Below are positions 26,501-35,208 of a stretch of 64,000 nucleotides of DNA, one piece after another. Position 1 is the stretch's first letter, and every line of letters begins with the position of its first letter. Below the pieces are notes generated by a model. The model searched no databases. It had not been told where the DNA came from and worked only from the letters and a program-made list of their open reading frames with translations. The DNA comes from MWBV01 sp964447315 (GTDB lineage Archaea; Nanobdellota; Nanobdellia; Pacearchaeales; GW2011-AR1). The stretch lies in NCBI GenBank assembly GCA_964447315.1, contig CAYURQ010000003.1, positions 1 through 64,000 of the forward strand, read 5' to 3'. The position numbers were made by a program, and so were the translations under genes.

Positions 26501-27550
26501 ACTCAAGGAACAATTTCTATGTGGGTTTATCAAGAGAATCTTGGAGATTTAAATACTTTAATGGGTTCTAGACTTGGTGGTTCTACTCAAATAAAAATGG
26601 GTATTACAAGTAATAATTTTTATTTTTGGGTGGGTTCTAGTTCTGAAAATGTTGCTAGTATTTTAACTGAGGATTCTTGGCATCATGTTGTTTTAACTTG
26701 GAATGAAACCAATACTTTAGGTTATGTTAATTTAATCAATAGTGCTCAAGGAGATTCAAATGTTTCTAATCTTCCTGAAATTTCTAGTTTAGCTATGTCT
26801 ATTGGTGCATTTAAAAGAACGAGTTCTTATGAAACATATTCAAAAGGAAAAATAGATGAGGTTTTAATCTTCAATAGAAGTTTAAGTTATGATGAAATTG
26901 CTTATTTGTATAATAATTCAAATCCCTACTTTAATTATCAAACACCTACTTTGAGCGAGGGAAATAATTATAGTTTTTCTATTTTTTCTATTGATGTAAG
27001 AGGAAATTTAAAAAAATTAGCAAGAAGCTTTTTACTTGATTTAGTTTCTCCAGGATTATCTTGGGTTTGGCCAACTCCTGATGATGATTTATATTCTAGA
27101 GATTCAACCCCTGTAATAAATGCAAGTTTAGCTAATAATACTGATACAAGTGTTTGGTTTGATTGGAATAATACTTTAGTTGGTTATTGGAGTATGGATT
27201 ATTATAATTCAACAGGAGTTTTTGATAATTCAAGTTATGGAAGGTTTGCTACTTTTGCAGGGAACTTAACAAAGGACAATATTACTGGGGGAATTAGGGG
27301 GGGTGCCCTTAAATTTGATGGAAAGGATAGTTATCTTAGATTTTCTAGAATTAATATTTCTACTTTTGCAGAGGGTTGGTCTGCCTTTGCTTGGGTAAAA
27401 CATTATGGGGTTTCAGGCCAGAATGAAGCTATTTTTGGAGGATATTTTTTGCAGATTAATAGTGGGGATTATCGAGTACAATCTTATGATGGTAGCGGAT
27501 ATAAATATTCAAATGTAAATATTTCAAAAGATATCTGGGCCCATGTTTGA
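23543..27550 (+). CDS. Giant LamG-repeat surface protein, N-terminal part up to an in-frame TGA
   Basis: 1335 codons. Signal peptide MRKERLILASLVIVLIVFVG, then tandem ~285-residue modules. Each has a LamG/concanavalin-like domain with recurring motifs G(Y)WSFDYYN-TGVFDNSS, LDFDG..DY and SIDEVMIFNRSL...LYN, followed by an Ig-like linker ending N(L)EK.SRSF. Modules begin near 23735, 24608, 25450, 26300 and 27165. N-x-S/T sequons are dense, suggesting N-glycosylation. The frame stops at TGA 27548-27550 inside the fifth LamG domain but stays open afterwards in the same frame through 31789, so this and the next entry look like one gene of 2748 codons broken by a single nonsense change. Confidence 0.85.
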   Translation: MRKERLILASLVIVLIVFVGLAFALPNLQFLFPSVPDNGYSLKDSVTINVSINNTVPNSVWLDWNNSLMVYLPFDYYNDTGVFDNSSYGMFGEFKGNLSINNISSGIRGNSLDFDGESDYFLIKNSELVNTENYTFSFWIKTESSSLGDQVIITNGNDNGEGVIDSVGIRQGKIGWNYVNAGSYKEGATSTVNDGAWHHVVISVNSTRNSSLFIDGVQDIITTTSFYRSDSTGNSYIGCRIASEYFFNGSIDEVMVFNRSLSTEEIRDLYNHTASYYNNTQSNLQETFYNYSVYAMSLNGELEKTSRSFWVDLTGVGTDFVWPTPVDLGNHPNRAASINVSIGSFNQNHSVFVDLNNDLLGYWSFDYYNETGVFDNSSYDNFGEFNENLSLDNLTAGARGRGLDFDASFGYVGLNEEVVITGNSTISFWAKKSDWSDNRVVLGNSGTSMYSFVYFNSVNRLYIESDSSGDNAYAVLDNVDNDMHHYIIVLDNYNVQIYQDGVALSMGDGDISDDVTLNRIGAASGSYNFNGTIDEVMIFNRTLNNDEILYLYNSTDNYFQEAYSELEEGNNSLNVYAIDIAGNLEKISRSFVFDSVVPGIQFLYPTPGNQLQTSELNHTINVTLTNSTNSSLWIDWENDLVGYWSFDYANENGIYDNSSNSNFATFNGNLGIDNLSVGVRGNALDFYGDAPSYLWTSRVNFHTYPEGWSTFAWVKYYDNGGLLASIFGGNMLSVRTSDGALRIYDGMGYKYSSGTLSEGTWIHVGATCDNETNILNYYINGVNDSEHHNFDCDYSLSIRFYSIGNYYVSSSPWNGSIDEAIIFNRSLTLEDVQALYNGTESYLSFSKNDLIEGTYNYDIYATDLGGNMEILSRNLTINSTTSEIGFEKPTPIDNVYFNNESALINVSITNPTNTSVFIDWNKSLIGYYSFDYYNSTGVFDNSSYDNFAGFGGNLGLDNLTGGRSGSAFEFDGVGDYIQTPIIPGNMTQGTISMWVYQENLGDLNTLMGSRLGGSTQIKMGITSNNFYFWVGSSSENVASILTEDSWHHVVLTWNETNTLGYVNLINSAQGDSNVSNLPEISSLAMSIGAFKRTSSYETYSKGKIDEVLIFNRSLSYDEIAYLYNNSNPYFNYQTPTLSEGNNYSFSIFSIDVRGNLKKLARSFLLDLVSPGLSWVWPTPDDDLYSRDSTPVINASLANNTDTSVWFDWNNTLVGYWSMDYYNSTGVFDNSSYGRFATFAGNLTKDNITGGIRGGALKFDGKDSYLRFSRINISTFAEGWSAFAWVKHYGVSGQNEAIFGGYFLQINSGDYRVQSYDGSGYKYSNVNISKDIWAHV

Positions 27551-28690
27551 GCTGTCTGTGATAATTCAACAAATATTTTAACTTATTATATTAATGGGGT
27601 AAATGATAGTTCTCAAAGTTATAATTGTGATTATTATAATGGAAATAGAATTATTTATATTGGATCTTATAATTCTATTAGTTATTTTTTCAATGGAAGT
27701 ATAGATGAAGTTATGATTTTTAATAGAAGTTTAACTAATGAAGAAGTTAATAATTTATATAATGCAACAGATATTTATTTTGAACAGCAAAAATCAAATC
27801 TTGAAGAAGGAACTTACAATTATTCAGTATATGCAAATGATAGAGGAGGAAATATGGAAATTCTTTCGAGAAATTTGACTGTTGATAGAACTAATCCTGT
27901 TTTAATTTTTGTTGAACCAACTCCTGAAGAAGGAGGGGGAACAGATGGAAATTTACAATTTAATGTGAGTATTTTAGATGAACAAGGATTTTCAATATGG
28001 TTTGAAGATAATAATTCTTTGCTTGGTTATTGGAGTTTTGATTATTATAATGAAACAGGAATTTTTGATAATTCAAGTTCTGAATTATTTGGAATGGCAG
28101 AATTTCAAAATGGAGTTGGATTGAATAATCTAACTAAAGGTAAAAGAGGATATGGTTTAGAGTTTGATGGAGATGATGACTATCTTAATATTAGTGAGAT
28201 AAGTGACTTTGATTTAGGAAATGAAACTAGCTTTACTGTTACTGCTTGGGCTTGGGATAAAGATCCTGGTGGAGGAAATACTTGGATGAATATTGTTGAA
28301 AAGGGAAATTCTAGGGCAATTTATGGTTCAAGTGATTATGGAGCTGGTTTTGGATTTGGAAGATATAGTTCTACTGCAAATAGGTTTGCTTTTGGAATAA
28401 GTGATGGAAATAATGGTGGTTATTTTTCTTCTAATACTCTTTCATCTGGATATCATTTTTTAACAATGGTGGTTGATAGAAATTCTGATTTAATGTATGG
28501 TTATGTTGATGGGGTTTTAGCAGATAGTTTAGATATTTCTTCTTATGGAGAAATTTCAAGTCCTGGAGAGCCTTTGAGAATTGGTTATGGTAATTTTAAT
28601 TGGAATGGTTCAGTAGATGAAGTTATGATTTTTAACAGAAGTTTAACATTACAAGAAATCCAGGATTTATACAATGCAACAAGCTCTCAG
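23735..28690 (+). repeat. Six tandem LamG-type protein modules (~850 bp each)
   Basis: Module starts at about 23735, 24608, 25450, 26300, 27165 and 28005, each opening with a -S/D-L-(V/L/I)-GY(W/Y)SFDY motif and closing with FNRSL...LYN. DNA identity is moderate, highest around the ttttgataattcaagttatg segment. Confidence 0.85.
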
Positions 28691-31600
28691 TTTTTTGAAA
28701 GAACATATTCTAATGTGGATGCGGGTTATCATAATTATTCTGTAGGAGTTGTTGATAGAGCAGGAAACTTTGTAAGGTATTATAGGGGATTTGATGTTGA
28801 TGATACTTTGCCTGAATATGAAATTGTTGACCCTAGTCCAGGAAATGCAACTTATACTGGAGATTTTGTCATAAATGTAAGTGTTAGTGAAGAACATTTA
28901 AACAATGTTACTTTTGATTGGAATGGAACAAATTATAGTTTGAATATAACAGATGATTATGCAAGAAATACCATCCAATACACAAACATTTCAATTAATG
29001 CTACTAGAGTTGATAATTCAACAAATCTTTGGGAGGTCTTATTTGAAAATATTTATCTTGGAATAGGCCAAAGTTATTGGTATAGAATGTTCTTTAAAGA
29101 CAAGGGGGGTAATCAAAACTCAACCTCTCTTAGAGTTATTTATGGTAATAACCCCCCTGTTTTTAAGTTTGTAAATCAATTTCCTAATTTAAGTATAGAA
29201 GTTGATCCAAATATTACAATTAATATTACAACTAATGTTACTGATTCTGATTCTGATATTAGTATTGTTATTCTTCAATGGAAAAAATGGGGAGAGAGTT
29301 ATTCAAATATTACTATGGTAAATTATTCTGGAACAGAAAAATCTCAGCTTTTATGGATGAACTTTACTCCAACTCAAGAAGGAATTTATAATTATAGAAT
29401 ATTTGCAAATGATTCATATGGGGTTGAAAATTATTCTTCAGAATATAATGTTTCTGTTTATTGGGATTGTTCTTGGACTGTTAATTCCAGTTTTGATGCT
29501 TTAGCAGGTTATAATGAAAATAAAAAAGTTGGAGTTTTAATTATTAATAATACTGGAGATAGTGAATATGCAACAAGTAGTTGTAGTTTAAACTTTAGGA
29601 CTACATATAATTTAGTTGAAGGAAAAGTTTATTTTAATAATTATTACTTTAAAGATCAAACTTTTTTAGGAGTTGGAGCAGGGCAAACAGAAAGTATTTT
29701 AGTTAATTTTAGTTATGGTTCTGAAATAGCTCAAGATAATTTAATTATAACAACAACAGAGATAGGAGGAATATCAAACAATAATACAATTAATACTACC
29801 TCTACATTAATAACTCTTAGGGATGGTCCTTATTTATATAATGAAATTACAACCTATCCTAGTAGTGTTTATTTAATATCTGACACTTTTATTTTAGATG
29901 GATATTTAAGAAATTTGATGGGTAGTGTAATTCCAAATGCAACAAATACTGCATATAATGTAAGTTCTTATTGGAGTTTGCCTAGTGGTTTTTCAGGAAA
30001 TGCTTCTACTTTGGAATATGAAAATATAAGTGATAATGTTGTTAGAAATAATATTAATGTAATTTCTTTTAGTGATTTAGCGAGCATGACTCCTGGTTCT
30101 AAAACATTTACATTGTATTCTACTGGAGTTAATAATACTTCAGGAACAATAAAAGATGCTTCTGGAAACAGTGTTATTAGTGATAGTGTAAGTATTAATT
30201 TTTTATGTTACTCAGTAAGTGATGGTTTTTGTGTTGAAGAATGTGGGAATTCTCAGGATCCTGATTGTCCTATTGAAACAAGTGAGGTTGTTGTTGAAGT
30301 AAGTGGAGGAGGTGGTGGCGGAAGTTCTGGAGTAGGAAATACTGGTATTAGAGAAATTTCAGAAGAGAGATTTGAACTTGTTATTGGAGAAAAACAAGAA
30401 TTTCCTTTAATTATTGAAAATAAATTTACTGTTCCTAAAGAAGATATAATTATTGAAGCAAGCAATATTGATAGAACAGAAATTAAAATAAATCCTTCAA
30501 AAATATCAAGGATTGATCCTAAATCTGAAAGAGAAATAAAAGTTATTTTATCAAGTAAAAAATATTTAACTCAAGGAACTTATGATATTATTTTTACTAT
30601 AAGCGGAGTTGTTAATGATAATGGAAAAAAGAGGAGCTTTACTGAAAAGAAAACAATGCAATTATATTTAATTGAAATTCCAAGAGGGGAAGCAGAGTCT
30701 TTGATTAATGAAAGTATTAAAATAATTGAAAAAATGAAACAAAGTAATTTTTCAACTAAAGATGTGCAGGAATATCTCAATGAAATGAATTCCAGTTTAA
30801 ATATTTTGGATTTTGGAGGCGTTGAAGAAAATTATCAGCAATTAAATGAATTATATGAAGTTGCTGAAAATTCAAATAAATTAATTGAAGAACTTGGATT
30901 AAGCATTTCTAATTCAGAATATAAAGGTATTGAAGTTATTGAAGCAAAGAAAACTTTTTTAGTTGCTAAGAAGGCATTTCAAAGAGGAGATTATCATATG
31001 GCTTATCAAAAAGTAAAAGAAGCTCAATTAACATATGCATTAGAAACCAAAGGAAAGTTTAATATTTTAAGATATGTTAAAAATCATCCATTTAATTCAT
31101 TGATGTTTGTTTGGATATTTTTTACAATTTTCTTGGCTATTTTTATTTCTTCTAAATATGTTATTTATAAAAATAAAATTAGAAATTTAAATTCAGAAGA
31201 AATATTGCTTTTAGATTTAATGAAAGTTGTTCAAAAACAATGTTTTGAGGAAAATAAACTTTCAATGGGACAATACGGAGAAGCAGTAGCACAATATGAA
31301 AATAAGTTAAGCAAGGCTGTTCAGAGAAGAGTTAATTATGAATCTAGGCTTGCAAATTTATTTAATATTAGAGGAACAAAAAAAGCATTGAATTTAGAAA
31401 GAAAGAGACTTATTGAGTTAATTAAAGATATTCAAGAGGATTATATGCTTAAGGGGAAACTTGAGACTAGAATTTATGAAGGTATGTTAAAAAGCTACTC
31501 TACTAGATTAACTGAAGTTGAAGAGGGCCTTGTATTTTTTGAGGCTCGTAAAGCACTTAGAGGAAAAGGATTTTTTAGTGCTTTATTTATTCAAGGAAAT

Positions 31601-31789
31601 AAACAAGATAAAATAAATAAAGAAAAAATAAAAAGCGAAAAAGATATTATAACACAAAAAGAAAATAAACCTAAAAATTCTTTTAATAAAAAGAAAAAAC
31701 TAGAAAAAAGAGATATAAGAAAATTAAAAAAAAAAGCAAAACAAGAATATAAAAAAAGACTAAAACAAAAAAAAAAACAAATTAAATAA
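27713..31789 (+). CDS. Giant LamG-repeat surface protein, C-terminal part after the in-frame TGA
   Basis: 1358 codons from the first ATG; the frame is open from 27551 and continues the fifth LamG domain without shift (AVCDNSTNILTYYINGVND). A sixth LamG module, Ig/cadherin-like domains (NPPVFKF, CSWTVNSS), a Cys motif (CVEECGNSQDPDCP), a Gly-rich linker and a NEW3-like beta domain (ELVIGEKQEFPLIIENKF) follow. Then come a helical segment, one membrane helix (FNSLMFVWIFFTIFLAIFIS) and a cytoplasmic coiled coil ending in a Lys-rich tail. A separate protein from this part alone would lack a signal peptide, so it is either the broken end of the upstream gene or needs readthrough. Confidence 0.8.
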   Translation: MIFNRSLTNEEVNNLYNATDIYFEQQKSNLEEGTYNYSVYANDRGGNMEILSRNLTVDRTNPVLIFVEPTPEEGGGTDGNLQFNVSILDEQGFSIWFEDNNSLLGYWSFDYYNETGIFDNSSSELFGMAEFQNGVGLNNLTKGKRGYGLEFDGDDDYLNISEISDFDLGNETSFTVTAWAWDKDPGGGNTWMNIVEKGNSRAIYGSSDYGAGFGFGRYSSTANRFAFGISDGNNGGYFSSNTLSSGYHFLTMVVDRNSDLMYGYVDGVLADSLDISSYGEISSPGEPLRIGYGNFNWNGSVDEVMIFNRSLTLQEIQDLYNATSSQFFERTYSNVDAGYHNYSVGVVDRAGNFVRYYRGFDVDDTLPEYEIVDPSPGNATYTGDFVINVSVSEEHLNNVTFDWNGTNYSLNITDDYARNTIQYTNISINATRVDNSTNLWEVLFENIYLGIGQSYWYRMFFKDKGGNQNSTSLRVIYGNNPPVFKFVNQFPNLSIEVDPNITINITTNVTDSDSDISIVILQWKKWGESYSNITMVNYSGTEKSQLLWMNFTPTQEGIYNYRIFANDSYGVENYSSEYNVSVYWDCSWTVNSSFDALAGYNENKKVGVLIINNTGDSEYATSSCSLNFRTTYNLVEGKVYFNNYYFKDQTFLGVGAGQTESILVNFSYGSEIAQDNLIITTTEIGGISNNNTINTTSTLITLRDGPYLYNEITTYPSSVYLISDTFILDGYLRNLMGSVIPNATNTAYNVSSYWSLPSGFSGNASTLEYENISDNVVRNNINVISFSDLASMTPGSKTFTLYSTGVNNTSGTIKDASGNSVISDSVSINFLCYSVSDGFCVEECGNSQDPDCPIETSEVVVEVSGGGGGGSSGVGNTGIREISEERFELVIGEKQEFPLIIENKFTVPKEDIIIEASNIDRTEIKINPSKISRIDPKSEREIKVILSSKKYLTQGTYDIIFTISGVVNDNGKKRSFTEKKTMQLYLIEIPRGEAESLINESIKIIEKMKQSNFSTKDVQEYLNEMNSSLNILDFGGVEENYQQLNELYEVAENSNKLIEELGLSISNSEYKGIEVIEAKKTFLVAKKAFQRGDYHMAYQKVKEAQLTYALETKGKFNILRYVKNHPFNSLMFVWIFFTIFLAIFISSKYVIYKNKIRNLNSEEILLLDLMKVVQKQCFEENKLSMGQYGEAVAQYENKLSKAVQRRVNYESRLANLFNIRGTKKALNLERKRLIELIKDIQEDYMLKGKLETRIYEGMLKSYSTRLTEVEEGLVFFEARKALRGKGFFSALFIQGNKQDKINKEKIKSEKDIITQKENKPKNSFNKKKKLEKRDIRKLKKKAKQEYKKRLKQKKKQIK

Positions 31790-31823
31790 TTTAAAAAAGA
31801 AATGCAAAAAAAAGAGGTTAAAA

Positions 31824-32906
31824 ATGATAAAAAATAAATTTAATTTTTTTACTTTTGTATATTTAATATTATTGTTTGGGGTATTCTCTTCTGCTGCTAA
31901 TGTTAATTGGACTGAGCAAATAATGGCTAACGAATGTTTAAATGAGTCTCAAAAAATTATTTATGAAATGAACAATTCTGAAATACCAACTTTAAGGGTT
32001 ATTGATTTGTATGAAACAATTAGAGATTCATATGATTCTCAAATGGTTCTTATTAATAGAGATACTGGTGCGAATTTTGATTTTATTATTAGAAATTGTG
32101 AGAATTTAAAGGAAATTGAAAGACTTGCTTTTTTAAGTAAGGATTTAATTGGAGGTTTAGAGGATTTTTATTCTGAATTTTATGATGATATTTCTGATAG
32201 AACTGAAATTGGATTAAAATTTGATGAAATTTATCAAGAGTTTAATAATGAAAGATATGAGGAAATAGAGGATTTAGTTGATGAAGCATATGATTTAATT
32301 ATTGAAGCTAAAACAAGTGAAACTGCTGTAAAGGTTTTTTATCAATCAACTACAAGAGGAATTAAAAATTTTATCTTTAATAATTATAAAATAATAATTT
32401 TTGTTGTGCTTATTTTATTTATTTTATTTTTAATATTTAGAAAATTATTAATTAAAATTTCTTTAAATGTTAAAAGTAAAAGACTTAAATTAAGAAAAGA
32501 AGTTTTAATGAATTTAATCAAAGAAGCTCAAAATAAATATTTTGAAAAAGGAGATATTTCAAAGGAGATTTATGAAATTAGAGTTAGTAAATTTTCTGAT
32601 TTAATAAGAGATATTGAAAGTGAAGAATTAAATATTAGAGAAGCTATTCTTAGAAATAAAAGAAAAAATAAGAATTATAGTGATGAGTTGCTAATTAAAA
32701 ATAAAAAATACCATAAAAAATTAAATAGAAAAAGAAAAAGGGCAGAGAGAAGAAAATTTAGAAAAAAAATAAAAGAAAAGAGAAAAAAACTTATATTAGA
32801 AAAAAAGAGAAAAAATAGCAAGAGAAAATTAATTAATAGAAAACAAAAAAATAAATCTAAAATAAAAAAAAGAGCTAAAACAAAAAAGAAAAAACATAAA
32901 AACTAA
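31824..32906 (+). CDS. Membrane protein with basic cytoplasmic coiled-coil tail
   Basis: 360 residues: signal peptide (FFTFVYLILLFGVFSSAAN), a ~150-residue helical exported domain, one membrane helix (IIIFVVLILFILFLIF, ~residue 190) and a cytoplasmic helix (NLIKEAQNKYFEKGDISKEI) ending in ~100 residues dominated by Lys/Arg. The cytoplasmic helix aligns by eye with the corresponding region of the LamG protein upstream (LMKVVQKQCFEENKLSMGQY), so the two adjacent proteins share an inner-face module. AGAGG precedes the ATG. Function unknown; interaction of the basic tail with nucleic acid, ribosomes or acidic lipids is conceivable. Confidence 0.8.
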   Translation: MIKNKFNFFTFVYLILLFGVFSSAANVNWTEQIMANECLNESQKIIYEMNNSEIPTLRVIDLYETIRDSYDSQMVLINRDTGANFDFIIRNCENLKEIERLAFLSKDLIGGLEDFYSEFYDDISDRTEIGLKFDEIYQEFNNERYEEIEDLVDEAYDLIIEAKTSETAVKVFYQSTTRGIKNFIFNNYKIIIFVVLILFILFLIFRKLLIKISLNVKSKRLKLRKEVLMNLIKEAQNKYFEKGDISKEIYEIRVSKFSDLIRDIESEELNIREAILRNKRKNKNYSDELLIKNKKYHKKLNRKRKRAERRKFRKKIKEKRKKLILEKKRKNSKRKLINRKQKNKSKIKKRAKTKKKKHKN

Positions 32907-32934
32907 TGTTACTATTTAAGTTAATAAAAAACTG

Positions 32935-33831
32935 GTGAAAAATAAACCTTTTGAAAAGGTTTTCAAAAAAATGAAAAATAAATCAAAGAAAAAGTCTTTA
33001 ATTAAAAAAAAGAAAATTTCTGTTAAACAAGGAAGCACATCTCATAAAGATAATTCCAAGAAATTTGAAAAAGAAATAGAATATATTAAGTTGAACGTCC
33101 CTGGTTTTGATAAATTATGCCCCCAAGGAGTTCCAGCTGGTAATTCAATATTAGTAGAAGGAAGTCCTGGAAGTGGCAAAACTATTTTTTGCTTAAATGT
33201 TTTGAAACAAATGTGTGAAAAAGGAAAAAAGGTTTTGTTTATGAGTTTTGAAGAACCAGAACATAGATTAAGGGCTCACTTAAAGACTTTTGGAATTGAC
33301 TCTGAGAAATATGAAAAAAAAGGAATTTTACATATTAAACGATTTAATGCTTTGGATATTTCAAGAAGTGTTGAGGCTTTGCTTTCTGAAGCTAAAAAAG
33401 AATTACTTATTGATGTTCAACCTGTACTTATTCCTCCTGGGTTTAGTCCAGATATTGTTTTAATTGATTCATTGACAAGTATTGGCTCTGCTTTTTCTGG
33501 AGAGGAAAATAGATTTAGAATTTATATGGAACAATTGTTTAGGTATTTAGAAGGGCATAATATAACTAGTTTTTTAATTAGAGAAACTGTTACTCCTGGA
33601 CATACTGGAACTGCTGCTGCAAGCCAGGGAGATGCTGTTAGTTTTTTATCAGATGGAATTATTGTTATTTATAATTTATTTTATAGAAATGGTCCTAGGA
33701 AGAGAGCATTTGAAATTCTTAAGATGAGGGGTTCTAATATTCAAAGAAGAATTGTTGAATGTGATATTAAAGATAAAAAAGGTATTGTTATTTCTAATAA
33801 AATGATTTCTGGTAATTATACACTTGCATAA
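32935..33831 (+). CDS. KaiC-like RecA-superfamily ATPase
   Basis: 298 residues from a GTG. A basic N-terminal tail (~50 residues) precedes a single KaiC/RecA core: FDKLCPQGVPAG, Walker A EGSPGSGKTIFCLN (~75-82), SFEEPEHRL, Walker B DIVLIDSLTS and a C-terminal LKMRGSNIQRR. This is the archaeal KaiC-like family that includes FlaH but is mostly of unknown role. It starts 29 bp after the basic-tailed membrane protein and shares its lysine-rich character at the N-terminus, so the two may be co-transcribed. A later ATG at 32971 is an alternative start. Confidence 0.85.
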   Translation: MKNKPFEKVFKKMKNKSKKKSLIKKKKISVKQGSTSHKDNSKKFEKEIEYIKLNVPGFDKLCPQGVPAGNSILVEGSPGSGKTIFCLNVLKQMCEKGKKVLFMSFEEPEHRLRAHLKTFGIDSEKYEKKGILHIKRFNALDISRSVEALLSEAKKELLIDVQPVLIPPGFSPDIVLIDSLTSIGSAFSGEENRFRIYMEQLFRYLEGHNITSFLIRETVTPGHTGTAAASQGDAVSFLSDGIIVIYNLFYRNGPRKRAFEILKMRGSNIQRRIVECDIKDKKGIVISNKMISGNYTLA

Positions 33832-33864
33832 AAAATTTAATTATTATTTTAAAATTCATAAATG

Positions 33865-33874
33865 CTTATAAATA
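33865..33874 (+). promoter_or_regulatory. TATA element for radA
   Basis: CTTATAAATA is centred about 25 bp before the ATG at 33894; leaderless spacing. Confidence 0.6.
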
Positions 33875-33893
33875 GGGTTGGTTTTGGTTTTTA

Positions 33894-34895
33894 ATGGTTG
33901 AGGATAAAGAAGAAAAGAAATCAAGTAAAAAAGAGGCAAAAGAAGAAAAAGAACCAGAATTAATGGATTTGCCAGGAATAGGTCCTGCTGTTGCTACTAA
34001 ATTAGAAAATGCAGGAATTTTAGATTTGATGTCCTTGGCTGTTTCAAGTCCTGCAATTATTTCAGATGCTGCGGGAGTTAGTGCTGCTGTTGCACGTAAG
34101 GCAATTCAAGCAGCTCGTGAAATGCTTGATTTGGGATTTCAAGATGGGACTGAATTTGCTAAAAAAAGAGAAAATGTTTTTTATATAACTTCTGGAAGTC
34201 AAAATTTAAATGACCTTCTGGGTGGAAGAGGAATAGAATCCAGAGCTATTACTGAGGCCTTTGGGGCCTATGGTTCTGGTAAAACTCAGGTTGGCTCTAC
34301 ACTTGCTGTTAATGTTCAATTGCCTTTGGAAAAAGGAGGAGCAAATGGAAAATGTGTTTTTATTGATACAGAAGGAACATTTAGGCCTGCAAGAATAAGA
34401 CAAATTGCAGAAGCAAAAGGAGCAAATTCTGAAAAAGTTCTTAAGAATATTTTTGTTGCTAGAGCTTTTAATTCTGACCATCAAATGTTACTTTTAGAAA
34501 AAGTACAGGAAATGATAAAAAATGGTGAACCAATTAAATTAGTTATTATTGATTCATTAACAGCACACTTTAGAGCAGAATTTTCTGGTAGAGGGCAACT
34601 TGCAGACCGTCAACAAAAACTTAATAGGTATATGCATGATTTAATGAAATTAGCAGAAACTTACAACCTTGCAGTTTATGTAACAAACCAAGTTATGGCT
34701 AATCCAGCACAATTGTTTGGAGATCCTACAACTGCTATTGGAGGAAATATCGTTGGACATGCTAGCACTTATAGAATGTATTTGAGACGTGGAAAGCAGG
34801 GAAGTAGAGTTGCAAAATTAATTGATAGTCCTAACTTGCCTGATAATGAAGCTGTTTATTTTGTAACAGATTTTGGCATTGTTGATAAAGCTTAA
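33894..34895 (+). CDS. radA: DNA recombinase RadA
   Basis: 333 residues. A charged N-terminus precedes a helix-hairpin-helix domain (LMDLPGIGPAVATKLENAG). The RecA core has Walker A EAFGAYGSGKTQVG (~residue 123), VFIDTEGTFRPAR, Walker B KLVIIDSLTAHFRAEF and the L2/C-terminal region NQVMANPAQLFGDPT and AIGGNIVGHASTYR. Full-length compared with archaeal RadA (~320-350). Catalyses strand exchange in homologous recombination. Own leaderless promoter. Confidence 0.97.
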   Translation: MVEDKEEKKSSKKEAKEEKEPELMDLPGIGPAVATKLENAGILDLMSLAVSSPAIISDAAGVSAAVARKAIQAAREMLDLGFQDGTEFAKKRENVFYITSGSQNLNDLLGGRGIESRAITEAFGAYGSGKTQVGSTLAVNVQLPLEKGGANGKCVFIDTEGTFRPARIRQIAEAKGANSEKVLKNIFVARAFNSDHQMLLLEKVQEMIKNGEPIKLVIIDSLTAHFRAEFSGRGQLADRQQKLNRYMHDLMKLAETYNLAVYVTNQVMANPAQLFGDPTTAIGGNIVGHASTYRMYLRRGKQGSRVAKLIDSPNLPDNEAVYFVTDFGIVDKA

Positions 34896-34896
34896 A

Positions 34897-35202
34897 ATGG
34901 AAAAATCAAAAGAAGTATATTTTTATTATACTCCAAAAAATCCTAGTAAAAGAATGAGGATTGAGTTTGGTTTTGAACACTTTAATAATTATACTTTCAG
35001 AGAAGAATATTTTTTAAAAGGAATTTTTTTACCAGAAAAAATATTTGAAATTCCAGAAAAAGGATATTATAAATTCAATAAATCAGATATTAAAAATATT
35101 AAAGGAGAATTTTTTGAGTTTCCTTCTGAAGATAAAATAAATCTTGAATGGTTTATTGATTTAGGAGATGTTCCAGCAGAAGAAAATGTTCAATATTCTT
35201 AA
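34897..35202 (+). CDS. Uncharacterised protein downstream of radA
   Basis: 101 residues from the ATG at 34897, 1 bp after the radA stop: MEKSKEVYFYYTPKNPSKRM, beta-rich with alternating aromatic and charged residues, no cysteine, no signal peptide. I recognise no family. The very tight spacing indicates co-transcription with radA. A start at 34873 inside radA would add eight unlikely residues. It faces the ndk stop 6 bp away. Confidence 0.65.
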   Translation: MEKSKEVYFYYTPKNPSKRMRIEFGFEHFNNYTFREEYFLKGIFLPEKIFEIPEKGYYKFNKSDIKNIKGEFFEFPSEDKINLEWFIDLGDVPAEENVQYS

Positions 35203-35208
35203 TTAAAA

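Noticed and set aside
27548..27550. TGA as reassigned glycine codon or selenocysteine
   Set aside because: Several neighbouring genes end in TGA at expected lengths (8374, 17285, 53184, 54103, 56125, 60044), so no global reassignment; the aligned residue is Gly, not Cys, and I saw no obvious SECIS-like element.
32640..32906. Additional ORFs in Lys/Arg-rich tails
   Set aside because: Alternative frames in A-rich coding regions are low-complexity shadows.
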